64,000 bases of DNA from Kapaibacterium sp044224925 (GCA_044224925.1 JBGAJM010000002.1:62001-126000), one strand, 5' to 3'. Positions 44,273 to 54,419 are shown, counted from the stretch's first letter. Made by a program: numbers and translations. Notes: a model not told the origin generated them from the sequence alone.

Positions 44273-46244
44273 GACACGGCCATTGATCGGAAGGGCGGAT
44301 GCGTGCGACCGGATCCTACAAGCTTGCGTGCGCACCACGAAGGGAAGTGGTGATGTGTTGATCGTGCGCGCCGAGCCCGGCATGGGAAAGAGTGCACTGC
44401 TCTCGTGGGTGCAGGATGCATGCAAGGCAACGCTTCCGGACCTTACCGTACTGCGTGTGGACTGTCGCCCCCCGATCGGGTCGTTCCATGCCGGCGGCAT
44501 CCAGCCACTTCAACCATTCGGTCATGCGATCGAGCAGATGTATCTCCATAGCGGCGCTGCAGCAAAGAAGCGGCTTGCGTTGAACATCGGCATGTCGGTG
44601 CTTGCATCCATCCCCATCGCCGGCGATCTGTTCTATGCCGTGAAGGCCATCTCGCAGGACGTGAGTGAATACAAACGCGAGACGTCGGCCCTTCAGCAAA
44701 AGAAGCGCGCGGCCGTTGACGAATGTATCGAGACGTTGACATCCATTGCGGAGCGGCAGCCCTATGTGTTGCTCGTTGACGATGGACATTGGGCCGACAG
44801 TCAGAGCGTTGAAGTGCTCCGCGCTTTGGTGGACCTCTCGCACCGACTTCCCTTGTTGCTTGTGTGGACGGTCACGTCCACCGTTGCACAGCGCATCAAT
44901 CCAACGCTCACATCACTGATGCACACGCCGGCGATCTCCGACCACATCATCGGTCTGCAATCGCTATCGCTGGAAGACAGCACGGCCATTGTGCACGAGC
45001 TGGCTCCAGGTCATGACGTTGCAGCGCCGATCCTGGCACGTCTGCACGACCGAACCGCCGGCATCCCCGGCATCCTTGTCGAGTACGTGAAGTATCTCGA
45101 GCGCACCGGTGATTTCTCCGACGATCTTGCCGTGACGATCGGTGAACATCCGAACACCGATGTTGTACTGCAGGAGATCCCCGAAGAAGACGCCGTGATC
45201 CTCTCGTTGTGTGCGGCCGAAGGACAGGAGTTCACGGCCTTCATGATCTCGTCGCTCATGAACACGGATGTGCTCACGACCGTGAGGGAACTGCGGAGAC
45301 TTCAGCAGCAGACCGGACTGATCAAGAGCCTGGGCATGCGCACACGATATGGCGTGAAGACCACCACCTATGAATTCTCACAGTCGTTCGCCTATACCTA
45401 CTTCCTGCATCGTCCGGAATACGAGGAACGCAAGGCTGTGCATCAGCGCATCACCGATGTATTGCAGAAGGAATTCACGCAAACACCGCACGACGAGATG
45501 CGATCGCAGCTCGCCGTCTTCATCGCCGCACACAGTGCCGAAGCCGAAGACCTTGCCACAACGGAGCGTATGCTGGCCATGTCGGCAGACCATGCACAAA
45601 GCGTTGGCGCAGACGATATACGCGGATTCATCATCCGCGATCTTCTGCCGAGATATGGCGGTGGTTCCGAGAGCGACGCTGCCATGTCGGTAGATGTCAC
45701 AACCGTCGAAATCTCCGATGGACGCGATGGTGGCGGAACACTCTCAACAACCATGAGCTTTGCCGATCGCATTCGCGTTCTCAGCAACATGCTCATCGAT
45801 GGACGGGCCTTTGACGTTGCCGAGCATTGCTCTGCCATTCTCGTCGATACGAACGTTTCGTTCACGACGTCGGAGCGCATCACGTTGCTTTGTCTTGGCG
45901 CACGGGCCTTTGCGGAACGCGATGCCTTGATGGATGCCGAGACGAACCTGCAGCGCGCCGAGCAGCTTGCGGCCGGAAGTCCGCGAGAACTTTGCACGAT
46001 CTTGAATGTTCGTGCAACGATCCAGCAACGCCAGGGCGATCTCGAAGCTGCACGAGAACTTCTCTTCGTGGCCGCACGTCACGCCGAGTCGCTCCCAATG
46101 CCAAGTCGACTCCTGACTCTCTCGAACATCGTCTTGCTTCTTCGCGCCATGAACGATCCCGGCGCCGAACGCTATGAGCGCGTTGTGCGAAAACTCACCA
46201 CTGAACTTTCATGGAACGCGTTGCGTGCCGATCTGAGGTTGTAA
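44265..46244 (+). CDS. AAA/STAND-like ATPase with helical C-terminus, paralogue of the 39 kb ATPase
   Basis: A 659-residue protein. It starts with the family phrase LIGRADACDRIL, then Walker A AEPGMGKSA (36-44) and Walker B YVLLVDDGHWADS (167-179). Like the protein at 36766-39048 it carries a D-C-x-x-P-I motif (DCRPPIGSFHAGGIQPLQPF, 66-85) and a hydrophobic helix with IPIAGD (116-121) between the two. The C-terminus is helical with weak TPR-like repeats and no DNA-binding domain. It overlaps the membrane-protein gene by 8 bp and the T9SS gene by 1 bp (TAATG). Confidence 0.75.
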   Translation: MTETRPLIGRADACDRILQACVRTTKGSGDVLIVRAEPGMGKSALLSWVQDACKATLPDLTVLRVDCRPPIGSFHAGGIQPLQPFGHAIEQMYLHSGAAAKKRLALNIGMSVLASIPIAGDLFYAVKAISQDVSEYKRETSALQQKKRAAVDECIETLTSIAERQPYVLLVDDGHWADSQSVEVLRALVDLSHRLPLLLVWTVTSTVAQRINPTLTSLMHTPAISDHIIGLQSLSLEDSTAIVHELAPGHDVAAPILARLHDRTAGIPGILVEYVKYLERTGDFSDDLAVTIGEHPNTDVVLQEIPEEDAVILSLCAAEGQEFTAFMISSLMNTDVLTTVRELRRLQQQTGLIKSLGMRTRYGVKTTTYEFSQSFAYTYFLHRPEYEERKAVHQRITDVLQKEFTQTPHDEMRSQLAVFIAAHSAEAEDLATTERMLAMSADHAQSVGADDIRGFIIRDLLPRYGGGSESDAAMSVDVTTVEISDGRDGGGTLSTTMSFADRIRVLSNMLIDGRAFDVAEHCSAILVDTNVSFTTSERITLLCLGARAFAERDALMDAETNLQRAEQLAAGSPRELCTILNVRATIQQRQGDLEAARELLFVAARHAESLPMPSRLLTLSNIVLLLRAMNDPGAERYERVVRKLTTELSWNALRADLRL

Positions 46245-49072
46245 TGCAGCTTGCCTTGATCCTTCTCGTCCTTGCCACCCTTCCCACCTTCGCACAGCTC
46301 GGCAATCCGCATGAACGGCTGATGGAGCGTGCGCATCCGACTCCTGTTGCGAATCCGGAATATGAAGGACTCGAATGGCATCCTCCATTCGTTGTGCAAG
46401 GCACATTCCCCTCCTACTTCTTGAATGTGGATCTCATCGGAGAGGAGAAGGACCAATCGCCAACGCAGAACGAGTCGTCCATTGCCATCGACCCGTTGAA
46501 CCCGAAACGTCTGATCGCATCGGCCGTGGATTATCGTGGCAACTCATCCACATGGGTGTACAATAGCACCGATGGTGGACGGACGTGGAAGAACACCAAT
46601 CTTGGATTCGCTCGACCGGACTGGCAGAGCACGAACGATCCCAGTGTGGCCTTCGACCGATCCGGTCGCGGCTATCTGTGCTATGGCGGCTTCAACCGCA
46701 CCACACCTTCGTTGGGTGAGAACGGCATCTTCGTTTCCATCACCACCGATGGTGGCAACACCTGGGGGCCGCGCCACGTACCGGTGATCCAGCACGTGGG
46801 ACAGCAAACACCCGACTCTGCATTCGAAGACAAGTACTACGTCCATCCCGACACAGCATCGGCCTCTCCATTCCGAAACAGAGTGTACATACCGTGGAAG
46901 CGCGTGATCAATCGCGATTCGTCGACGCAGATCGTGATCTCACATAGCACCGATCTCGGCCTCACGTGGTCTGTACCGGTGAATGTGAGCGATCGATTCC
47001 TCGGTGTGAGCGAGGACACCACGTACGGACAGAGCTTCCCGCTCGCTCGCACGTCGCCGGATGGAGCGGTGCATCTTGTATGGAACAGCGGAACAGAGAA
47101 AGCGATACGCTATGCGCGAAGTACGGATGGTGGTGTGAGCTTCACTGCACCTGCCATCATTCAGCGGTACCGACCGTATGCTGTGGCCACCACCATCAAC
47201 GGCACAACGAATCACCGTCTCAAGGGTACCGTTCGCGCAGAGACCTATCCGTCACTCGCCATCGACAACACCAACGGTCCGCACCGTGGCTGGCTCTATC
47301 TCGTATGGAGTGCCGATGGTGTGCCCAACATCTACTTCTCGCGTTCAAGCGATGGTGGAACGTCATGGTCGACGCCGACCATTGTGCACTCCGACACAAC
47401 GAACGATCAGTTCTGGCCATGGCTGTGTGTGGATCCGGCAACGGGCGATGTGGCCGTGATGTATTCCGACTCGCGTGATGATGCCGCGAACATTCTCGTG
47501 AACACGTATGTGAGCTTGAGTACGGATGGCGGCACAACGTGGACGGACCGACGGGTGGGTGATGATCTGAATGACATCCGACGCAATCCCTTCGGCGGCG
47601 TGTTCTCCGGCGATTACAGCGGCTGCGACATGCTGAACGGCATGATCTATCCGTCGTGGGTGGACATGCGCAACACCTACACGACACCTGCCGATGACGA
47701 TGTGTACACGGCCGTGATCAACACGCGTGCGCCGGAAGCACCGACGACGTTCGTTGCACGCGCACTACCGGATGATGCTACCAAGGCCAACCTTCAATGG
47801 TCGCCCGTGACGAAGCGCTCTTTCGGTCAAGCACTTGATGGTTCGATGTTGTCGTTCGATCTGTATCGCGGCACCACGAAACTTGCAACACTTCCGGGGT
47901 CGACAACGACCTACATTGACACCGGCCTTCAACCCTACACCGAGTATCGATACACGTTGGTGGCCATTGCAGGAACCGACACCGCATCGCCTCGTCATGC
48001 ATCTGTCACCTCCGGCGGCTCTCGCCAACCTGCAGCACCGGTATTGCACTCGGCAACGAACGACATCAACCGCGCCCTTGCCTCCGTGACCCTTCCTACG
48101 CTTCGTGCCGATTCCCTCACGCCTCTTTCCGATCTCGCAGCATTGGTGTGGTACTCGGATAGCACGGTCGTCGCGACAGTACCGCTTGTAGCATCGGATA
48201 CAGGCACAACGCAGGAATTTGGCGTTGCGCTCCCACGTGGGTGGCATCTGCTCAGCGCTGCGGCGCGCACGACCACCGGAGCAATGAGTGTACGCTCGAA
48301 TGCGATCCGACTCTTCGTTGGTTCGCTCGACGGATACACGGAACGGTTCGATTCGATTCCGCGATTCTGGGTGCTTCGTGGTTCGTGGAGCAGAGAAACG
48401 GCGTTCGCAAAGAGTGTGCCCGGGGCCTATACGGAGTCGCCGAGCGGACCGTATCGTTCATCGGCTCGCGACACGGTGATCATCTATCCAACAACGGTGC
48501 ACGGACCCGATGGCGGCGTGCGACTTACGTTCTGGCATGCGGCCTTCATCGATCCGTCCGACACGGCCTTTGTCGAGTATGCCACGTCCGTCGACTCGCC
48601 AACGTGGACCACACTTGGTGCCTACAACGCGGGCAGCAACGCTCGGTGGTCCGATACAACAAAGAGCGACGATGCATGGCGGTTCGAGAACATCGTGTTC
48701 TCAACGCCGCGGATCACCGATACGATCTATGCACGCCTTCGCTTCCGTTCCAATGCGGCCAGGAATTCCGATGGCTGGTTTGTCGACGATATCTCGTTCG
48801 AGCAGACAACGTCGGTGGACGAAACCACAGATCTGCAACGAAGCGTCTATCCGCAGCCGGCCTCTACCTCATGCACACTTGGACTGCTCACGTCCGACGT
48901 TGTGATCGATGCCGATCTTCTGACGCCATCGGGCGCATCCGTTGGTGTTGCATGGAAGCAGGAACAGACTTCGTTGGTGATCGACGTGCGCTCATGTGCA
49001 CCGGGCATCTATGCTGTGCATGCAACAACGACCAAGGGCATCATCCGACAGATGATCGTCGTCGCGCGTTGA
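46244..49072 (+). CDS. T9SS-secreted BNR-repeat (sialidase-like) protein with FN3 and MAM-like domains
   Basis: A 942-residue protein with signal peptide (MQLALILLVLATLPTFAQ). At least six Asp-box repeats (such as STDGGRTWKN, TTDGGNTWGP, SSDGGTSWST) form a beta-propeller over about residues 85-460. A fibronectin III domain is at about 495-590, a MAM/jelly-roll-like domain at about 700-855, and the C-terminal 75 residues (YPQPASTSCTLGLL...IYAVHATTTKG) are a T9SS type A sorting domain. BNR repeats do not prove sialidase activity, since the catalytic residues are not evident. It is translated from the ATPase operon, an uncommon link. Confidence 0.82.
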   Translation: MQLALILLVLATLPTFAQLGNPHERLMERAHPTPVANPEYEGLEWHPPFVVQGTFPSYFLNVDLIGEEKDQSPTQNESSIAIDPLNPKRLIASAVDYRGNSSTWVYNSTDGGRTWKNTNLGFARPDWQSTNDPSVAFDRSGRGYLCYGGFNRTTPSLGENGIFVSITTDGGNTWGPRHVPVIQHVGQQTPDSAFEDKYYVHPDTASASPFRNRVYIPWKRVINRDSSTQIVISHSTDLGLTWSVPVNVSDRFLGVSEDTTYGQSFPLARTSPDGAVHLVWNSGTEKAIRYARSTDGGVSFTAPAIIQRYRPYAVATTINGTTNHRLKGTVRAETYPSLAIDNTNGPHRGWLYLVWSADGVPNIYFSRSSDGGTSWSTPTIVHSDTTNDQFWPWLCVDPATGDVAVMYSDSRDDAANILVNTYVSLSTDGGTTWTDRRVGDDLNDIRRNPFGGVFSGDYSGCDMLNGMIYPSWVDMRNTYTTPADDDVYTAVINTRAPEAPTTFVARALPDDATKANLQWSPVTKRSFGQALDGSMLSFDLYRGTTKLATLPGSTTTYIDTGLQPYTEYRYTLVAIAGTDTASPRHASVTSGGSRQPAAPVLHSATNDINRALASVTLPTLRADSLTPLSDLAALVWYSDSTVVATVPLVASDTGTTQEFGVALPRGWHLLSAAARTTTGAMSVRSNAIRLFVGSLDGYTERFDSIPRFWVLRGSWSRETAFAKSVPGAYTESPSGPYRSSARDTVIIYPTTVHGPDGGVRLTFWHAAFIDPSDTAFVEYATSVDSPTWTTLGAYNAGSNARWSDTTKSDDAWRFENIVFSTPRITDTIYARLRFRSNAARNSDGWFVDDISFEQTTSVDETTDLQRSVYPQPASTSCTLGLLTSDVVIDADLLTPSGASVGVAWKQEQTSLVIDVRSCAPGIYAVHATTTKGIIRQMIVVAR

Positions 49073-50104
49073 TCACTCTCCGGCGCGAAGCGTGAACGTG
49101 ATCGTGGTGCCAGCACCTTGTTCGCTCTCGACGTGCACCGTTGACTGATGTGCTTCAAGGATGTGCTTGACAATGGCCAATCCCAGTCCCGTTCCCCCAA
49201 CGGCGCGTGAACGGTCTTTGTCCACGCGATAGAATCGTTCGAAGATGCGTGCAACCTGATCTTTCGGAATTCCGATTCCTGTGTCGGCGATGCGCACGAT
49301 CACATCGTCGCCTTGCCGCCTTGCCGACACGACCACTCGACCATTCGGTACGTTGTACTTGATCGCATTATCGATCAGGTTCGTGAGCACCTGCGTGAGT
49401 CGCTCCTTATCTCCGTACACCATCACATCATCGTGCATGGATTCATCCAGTTGCACGTGCACGGAACGTTGTGTAGCGCGGATCTCCATGGTCTGCACAA
49501 GGTCCTGCAACACCGACGCGATATTGAAATACCGAAAACTCAGTCGAAGCTCACCGGATTCGATGCGCGAGATATCGATCAGATCGCTGAGCAACGCATT
49601 CAAGCGCATTGCATTCGAATACGCCTTCTCGAGAAAGGGACGGCTCACATCCGGATCTTCCAGCGCTCCATCGAGCAGTGTTTCGAGATAGCCTTGCACA
49701 CTGAAGATCGGCGTGCGGAGTTCATGCGAGACGTTGGCAACGAACTCACTGCGAACACGCTCGAGTCGGCGCAGTTCGCTGATATCCGTGCTTGCCTTCT
49801 CCGCCATGCGGTTGATGGCCGTGGCCATGCCGAGCACCTCTTCAGAGGCCGACGCTGGAATGATGATGCGCTCGGAGGTCGCACCTTCGGCAATGGCCGT
49901 CGTGATCTCGCGAACATCATGCAACGGTTGGACGACCGATCTGCGAAGGAGGGCGGCAAGGAGGAAGGAAGCGGTCACAATGGTCACGACCACAACGAGG
50001 AATGTCTGCGTCCGATCGGTGAGCGTCCACATGGACAAGGACACGACTCCGATCACCACGAACACCCACGTCCACACGATGGTAGCTACGGAAGGATGTT
50101 TCAC
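49073..50104 (-). CDS. Membrane sensor histidine kinase, PhoR type
   Basis: A 343-residue kinase. Two transmembrane helices (about 9-28 and 34-52) are separated by only a few residues, so there is almost no periplasmic sensor. A HAMP linker (about 53-105) is followed by the dimerisation/phosphoacceptor domain (His127 in VSHELRTP) and an HATPase_c domain with N, G1 and G2 boxes (NLIDNAIKYN, IADTGIGIPKD, GGTGLGLAIVK). Signals would come from membrane or cytoplasmic partners, such as Pst/PhoU. It starts 9 bp after the response regulator and abuts the convergent T9SS gene. Confidence 0.93.
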   Translation of the reverse strand: MKHPSVATIVWTWVFVVIGVVSLSMWTLTDRTQTFLVVVVTIVTASFLLAALLRRSVVQPLHDVREITTAIAEGATSERIIIPASASEEVLGMATAINRMAEKASTDISELRRLERVRSEFVANVSHELRTPIFSVQGYLETLLDGALEDPDVSRPFLEKAYSNAMRLNALLSDLIDISRIESGELRLSFRYFNIASVLQDLVQTMEIRATQRSVHVQLDESMHDDVMVYGDKERLTQVLTNLIDNAIKYNVPNGRVVVSARRQGDDVIVRIADTGIGIPKDQVARIFERFYRVDKDRSRAVGGTGLGLAIVKHILEAHQSTVHVESEQGAGTTITFTLRAGE

Positions 50105-50113
50105 GAGTGGAAT

Positions 50114-50815
50114 TTACTCGTGTTCGCGGAATCGATAGCCAACACCTTTTACAGTTTCGATCCAGGCGCCGTATTTGCCCAGTTTCTCGCGGATCTTGGA
50201 AACGTGCACGTCGACGGTTCGATCGACCACAAAGACGGACTCACCCCAGATCCGACGCAGCAAGGATTCGCGTGTGAAGACCTTGCCGCTGTTCGACGCA
50301 AGGAAGGCAAGAAGTTCGAATTCCTTCTTTGGGAAGAAGCTCTCGCGAGAATCGATGCGGACCGTATAGTTCTGGCGATTGATCTCGATCGAACCGATGC
50401 GCATCACTTCGGGAGCGGCGATCGTCTCCGTCCGCACTTTCTCATTCCCACGTCGGAGGATCGATTTGGCACGTGCGATCAACACGCGGGGTGAGATCGG
50501 CTTCTGGATATAGTCGTCGGCACCCAGTTCCAGTCCGAGGATCTGGTCGATCTCGCCGGCCTTGGCCGTAAGGAACATGATGCTCACCGACGCCGTGGCC
50601 TCGTCCTTGCGCAAGGTGCGACACACTTCGAAGCCATCCATGCCGGGCATCATCACGTCGAGGATGATCAGATCCGGGAGCACTTTTCTGGCAACTTCTA
50701 CGGCCTGGGTACCGTTGGCGGCCGTATAGACCTTGAAGCCCTCTTTGGAGAGGTTGTATGAGATCAGGTCCAGAATGTCCTGCTCATCGTCGACCACGAG
50801 GATCTTTGTTTCCAT
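50114..50815 (-). CDS. OmpR/PhoB-type response regulator
   Basis: The ATG at 50815 gives 233 residues. The receiver domain has Asp9-Asp10, the phosphoacceptor Asp53 (LIILDVMMPGMDG) and Lys105 (YIQKPI). A winged-helix DNA-binding domain occupies about 135-233 (LTRREFELL-like KKEFELLAFL, VFTRESLLRRIWG, RTVDVHVSKIREKLG). The pairing with a PhoR-type kinase makes PhoB the best guess, with the phosphate-gene motif at 11-13 kb as a possible target. No phosphate genes are adjacent, so this is inference. Confidence 0.93.
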   Translation of the reverse strand: METKILVVDDEQDILDLISYNLSKEGFKVYTAANGTQAVEVARKVLPDLIILDVMMPGMDGFEVCRTLRKDEATASVSIMFLTAKAGEIDQILGLELGADDYIQKPISPRVLIARAKSILRRGNEKVRTETIAAPEVMRIGSIEINRQNYTVRIDSRESFFPKKEFELLAFLASNSGKVFTRESLLRRIWGESVFVVDRTVDVHVSKIREKLGKYGAWIETVKGVGYRFREHE

Positions 50816-50818
50816 GTC

Positions 50819-50826
50819 CAAAATTA
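50819..50826 (-). promoter_or_regulatory. Putative near-leaderless promoter box of the two-component operon
   Basis: TAATTTTG on the minus strand is a perfect TAnnTTTG match and ends 3 nt before the response-regulator ATG. It is the closest spacing among the boxes in this window. Confidence 0.45.
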
Positions 50827-50890
50827 CGCCCTCTTGACATGGCGTGAACGATGTATGGGCTTTAAAAATTGGTAACTTAAGACCACTGAC

Positions 50891-53800
50891 ATGGTTTGGC
50901 CGACCCTCCCATCGCGTCCTTGCCACCTTGCTCGCTGTACCGCCTGTTCACTTGCGTGGCTCTTGTTCGTGTTCATCACGATGGGCACGGTACTGCGCTC
51001 CCAGACCGAGACCACGAACTGGTACTTTGGGGATCTGGCCGGCATCACCTTCCGCAACGGCGTTGCCGAATCACTCTCGGACGGAATGGTCAGCACCAAC
51101 GAGGGCAGTGCCGCCATCTCGGATCCTACCACCGGCGACCTGCTCTTCTACACCGATGGCGTGACGGTCTACAACAGACTTCACGAAGTGATGGTGGGTG
51201 GAACCGGACTCAACGGCGACCCATCGACGAGTCAAAGTGCCATCATTGTTCCGCAGCCCGGTAATCCGTTCGTCTTCTACATCTTCAATCCTGCACCGAT
51301 CACGTCGGCACAATTGAATGGCCGTTGCTTCTGTTTGTGGATGAGCGTGGTCGACCTTCGCAAACAAGGTGGCTATGGAGAGGTTGTTCGGAAGAACGAG
51401 CAACTCACCACGGACATCACGGAACACATCACAGCGACGAAAGATTGTGCCGGTGATGGCTACTGGATCGTCGTCCACAGCAAGGTAAGCAGACACTTCT
51501 ACTCCTATCACCTAACGCGCGACCGCCTCGACCCAACACCCGTGATCAGCGATGCGGGAGACCCCACGTTGAGCGTCCGCGATGCGGGACAGATGCATAT
51601 CTCGCCGGACTCGCGCAAACTTGTGCTCACGTCGGCAGCAGGCAACTCCCAAGTGTTCGAGTTCGACTATGCCACGGGCATGGTCTACAACGGCACCACG
51701 CTGTTCCCTGCAAGCATTGGCGGCTCACACTACGGTGCAGCATTCTCGCAAGACTCGCGCAAGCTCTACATCGCCGTGTCGAATCAGGATGACACGATGC
51801 CGGCAATGGTCTACCAGTTCACGTTGGATCAACTTCGATCGATCGACATCGTTGCATCACGCAAAGTGGCGGCTCGGTTGTCAGGCACCTTCTCGTGGAC
51901 ACCGTTGCAATTGGCACTCGACGGAAGGATCTATATCTCAAGAGCGGGCAGAAGCTTCCTGTCGTGCATCTCTTCCCCGCAGAACGAGGTGGACTCGTGC
52001 GGATTCATCGACACGGCCGTCGTCCTCACGGGACAGTGCCGATACGGCCTTCCCAACATGATCGGTAGCATGCTGCGTCCACCGGATGCCGTGTTGCGAG
52101 ATTGCAAGGCACCGCAGGCCAACTTCTCGGTCGATACGATCTGCGCCGGATCGTGTGCGCAATTCCAAGACAAGAGCATTGGCACGATCGACACCTGGGA
52201 ATGGTTGTTCGACAATGCGATCCCGTCGGTATCAGCACAAAAGGACCCTGGCGCTATCTGCTATGCCCGTGCCGGCACCCATGCCGCCTATCTGATCGTG
52301 AAGAATGCCTACGGGGCCGACACCGTATTGAAGTACATCGTCGTGAAAGAGCAACCAGCGATCACGATCGATCCTGCACCGGTGATCTGTGCAGGAACAT
52401 CGGTCACCTTGCAAGCACGTGGTGGAGTGAAGTATTCGTGGTCCCCATCCGTTGGCGTCCAGGGCTCCGAAACGGCAACTCCCACTGTTGCGCCGACGGT
52501 GACAACGACGTATGTGGTGACCGGACTTGGAGCCAATGGCTGCTCCGATACGGCAAGTGTGGTCGTTCGCGTGGCATCGCCGCACGGCGGTCCGGACGTG
52601 ACCATTTGCGGCGGAGGGTCCGTCCGCATGCGCGCCTCCGGGGCAACGTCGTATGAATGGTCACCGCGTGCCGGACTCTCCAATGCCTTCGTAGCGGACC
52701 CGGTGGCATCCCCATCCACGACCACCGTTTACACTGTTACGATGACGGATGGCACGTGCGTCGTCGTTGATACTGTTGTGGTCACCGTTGCATCGACGCT
52801 CGTTGTGACCATCGAAGGTCAGCGAGAGATCTGTGAAGGCGATGCCACGTCGATCTCTGTTCAGGGCGGATCGAGCATCGTATGGCAAAAGGCGGCGGGG
52901 ATCAGCGACACGTCGTCATTCACACCGGTGTTCGATCCGGTCACGACCACCACCTATCACTTCACGGTCTCGTCGGGATCGTGCCTTCTGTCGGACTCGG
53001 TGACCATCACTGTTCATCCTCTTCCAACGCTCTCTGTTGCAGGATCGATCACGATCTGTCCGGGCGACTCCACGACGATCACGGCCACCACGGATCCCAC
53101 AACGTCGATCGTGTGGCGTCCATCGACCGGCTTGAGCGACTCCACATCGACGGCACCAACGGCGGCTCCATCGTCGACAACACTGTACCGCGCCTATGCA
53201 CGAACACCACAGGGCTGCATGCGTGTTGATTCCGTGTTGGTGCGCATCGAGCCGATCGCATTGGTCAGCGCGGGTCCGGACAAATCGATCTGCGCGGGCG
53301 GCAGTGTTCAGATCTCGGGAACAGGTGTTGCGTCGACGTATCGATGGTCTCCGATCGCGGGACTGAGCGATCCCACATCACTCTCGCCAACGGCATCTCC
53401 CTTCGTGACCACTACCTACGTGCTCACAGCACAGACAGGATCGTGTGTGGTGACCGACTCCGTAACGGTCTTTGTATCGACCATCTCGATCGATCTTCGT
53501 GCGGCCGACACGATCTGTCGAGGATCCGGTGTAGAGCTCAAGGCGCAGGGCGGCGTGCGGTATGTGTGGACGCCAACGATCGGACTCTCCGATCCGACGA
53601 TCGCCAATCCGATCGCATCGCCGAACACGACAACCACCTACACAGTGCGGGCGACCGACCAGTTCGACTGCTCCGCCGAAAGGTCCACCACGGTCTACGT
53701 GAATGGCAACACATCGATCAAGCTTCGGTTAGGTAGCGTGGTGGCAGGGGCAGGTTCCGATGATGCATCGATGCTCATCATCGCAGAGACCGTCGACGCA

Positions 53801-54400
53801 CAACTCCCTCTCCGTATCGATTCGCTGCATGCAGAGATCCGATTCGATGCATCGGTCTTCCTTCCCACCTCGATCGATCGCGGTAGAATGCAAACAGGTA
53901 TACAGGGCGATGATCGTGTGATGTTCATTTCGTTGAGCAACATCGACCTGCTGATCACGAGTCAACGACTGGCCGATGTGCGCGGCGTGATCCTGTTAGG
54001 TGCGAAGGATACGGCTCGAACGCGTTGGATCGACGCACGATGGTCGGGAGACGCATGTCCATCGGTCGAGACCGCCGACGGCTACATCTTCGTGAGCGGT
54101 TGTTTTCTGCGAGGACGGGCCTTCCGAGAGTTCACCAATGCAACAATGTCAGTTGGCCTCGATACTGACGCTGATGTCGCAACGTTCACCGTTGGCGGCA
54201 CCGAGGTGGGAGCACATGCGATCAGTCTGATCTCGGTCGACGGTGCCCGTGTATGGTCGTCGTCGTTCAACAGAGCACTGGCCGACACATCGCCCGTGCA
54301 GTATCAAGCAGACCTCTCCTCGCTCGCGAATGGTGTGTACGTAGCGCAACTCGAATCGCCAATGGGTCCACAATCACTCGTGATCACACTCCTACGGTAA
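50891..54400 (+). CDS. Large secreted PKD/Ig-repeat protein, probable T9SS cargo
   Basis: A 1169-residue protein. A long signal region (LAWLLFVFITMGTVLRSQ) precedes a propeller-like domain (about 40-400, LSPDSRKLVLTSAAG-like repeats). A PKD domain (about 406-490) is followed by about five Ig-like repeats with the phrase pattern C-x-G-x-S-V ... W-S-P-x-x-G-L-S (about 495-935), a cohesin-like domain (about 940-1070) and a C-terminal sorting-like domain (about 1085-1169) that lacks a clear P-N-P motif. The layout fits adhesins of gliding or surface-exposed T9SS systems. The start codon is at 50891; no clear promoter box precedes it. Confidence 0.75.
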   Translation: MVWPTLPSRPCHLARCTACSLAWLLFVFITMGTVLRSQTETTNWYFGDLAGITFRNGVAESLSDGMVSTNEGSAAISDPTTGDLLFYTDGVTVYNRLHEVMVGGTGLNGDPSTSQSAIIVPQPGNPFVFYIFNPAPITSAQLNGRCFCLWMSVVDLRKQGGYGEVVRKNEQLTTDITEHITATKDCAGDGYWIVVHSKVSRHFYSYHLTRDRLDPTPVISDAGDPTLSVRDAGQMHISPDSRKLVLTSAAGNSQVFEFDYATGMVYNGTTLFPASIGGSHYGAAFSQDSRKLYIAVSNQDDTMPAMVYQFTLDQLRSIDIVASRKVAARLSGTFSWTPLQLALDGRIYISRAGRSFLSCISSPQNEVDSCGFIDTAVVLTGQCRYGLPNMIGSMLRPPDAVLRDCKAPQANFSVDTICAGSCAQFQDKSIGTIDTWEWLFDNAIPSVSAQKDPGAICYARAGTHAAYLIVKNAYGADTVLKYIVVKEQPAITIDPAPVICAGTSVTLQARGGVKYSWSPSVGVQGSETATPTVAPTVTTTYVVTGLGANGCSDTASVVVRVASPHGGPDVTICGGGSVRMRASGATSYEWSPRAGLSNAFVADPVASPSTTTVYTVTMTDGTCVVVDTVVVTVASTLVVTIEGQREICEGDATSISVQGGSSIVWQKAAGISDTSSFTPVFDPVTTTTYHFTVSSGSCLLSDSVTITVHPLPTLSVAGSITICPGDSTTITATTDPTTSIVWRPSTGLSDSTSTAPTAAPSSTTLYRAYARTPQGCMRVDSVLVRIEPIALVSAGPDKSICAGGSVQISGTGVASTYRWSPIAGLSDPTSLSPTASPFVTTTYVLTAQTGSCVVTDSVTVFVSTISIDLRAADTICRGSGVELKAQGGVRYVWTPTIGLSDPTIANPIASPNTTTTYTVRATDQFDCSAERSTTVYVNGNTSIKLRLGSVVAGAGSDDASMLIIAETVDAQLPLRIDSLHAEIRFDASVFLPTSIDRGRMQTGIQGDDRVMFISLSNIDLLITSQRLADVRGVILLGAKDTARTRWIDARWSGDACPSVETADGYIFVSGCFLRGRAFREFTNATMSVGLDTDADVATFTVGGTEVGAHAISLISVDGARVWSSSFNRALADTSPVQYQADLSSLANGVYVAQLESPMGPQSLVITLLR

Positions 54401-54419
54401 CTCTCCCCCCGGAAGCTCG

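Noticed and set aside
46244..49072. Annotation as an active sialidase
   Set aside because: Asp-box repeats are present, but the arginine triad and catalytic Asp/Tyr/Glu could not be placed, so only a BNR propeller is claimed.
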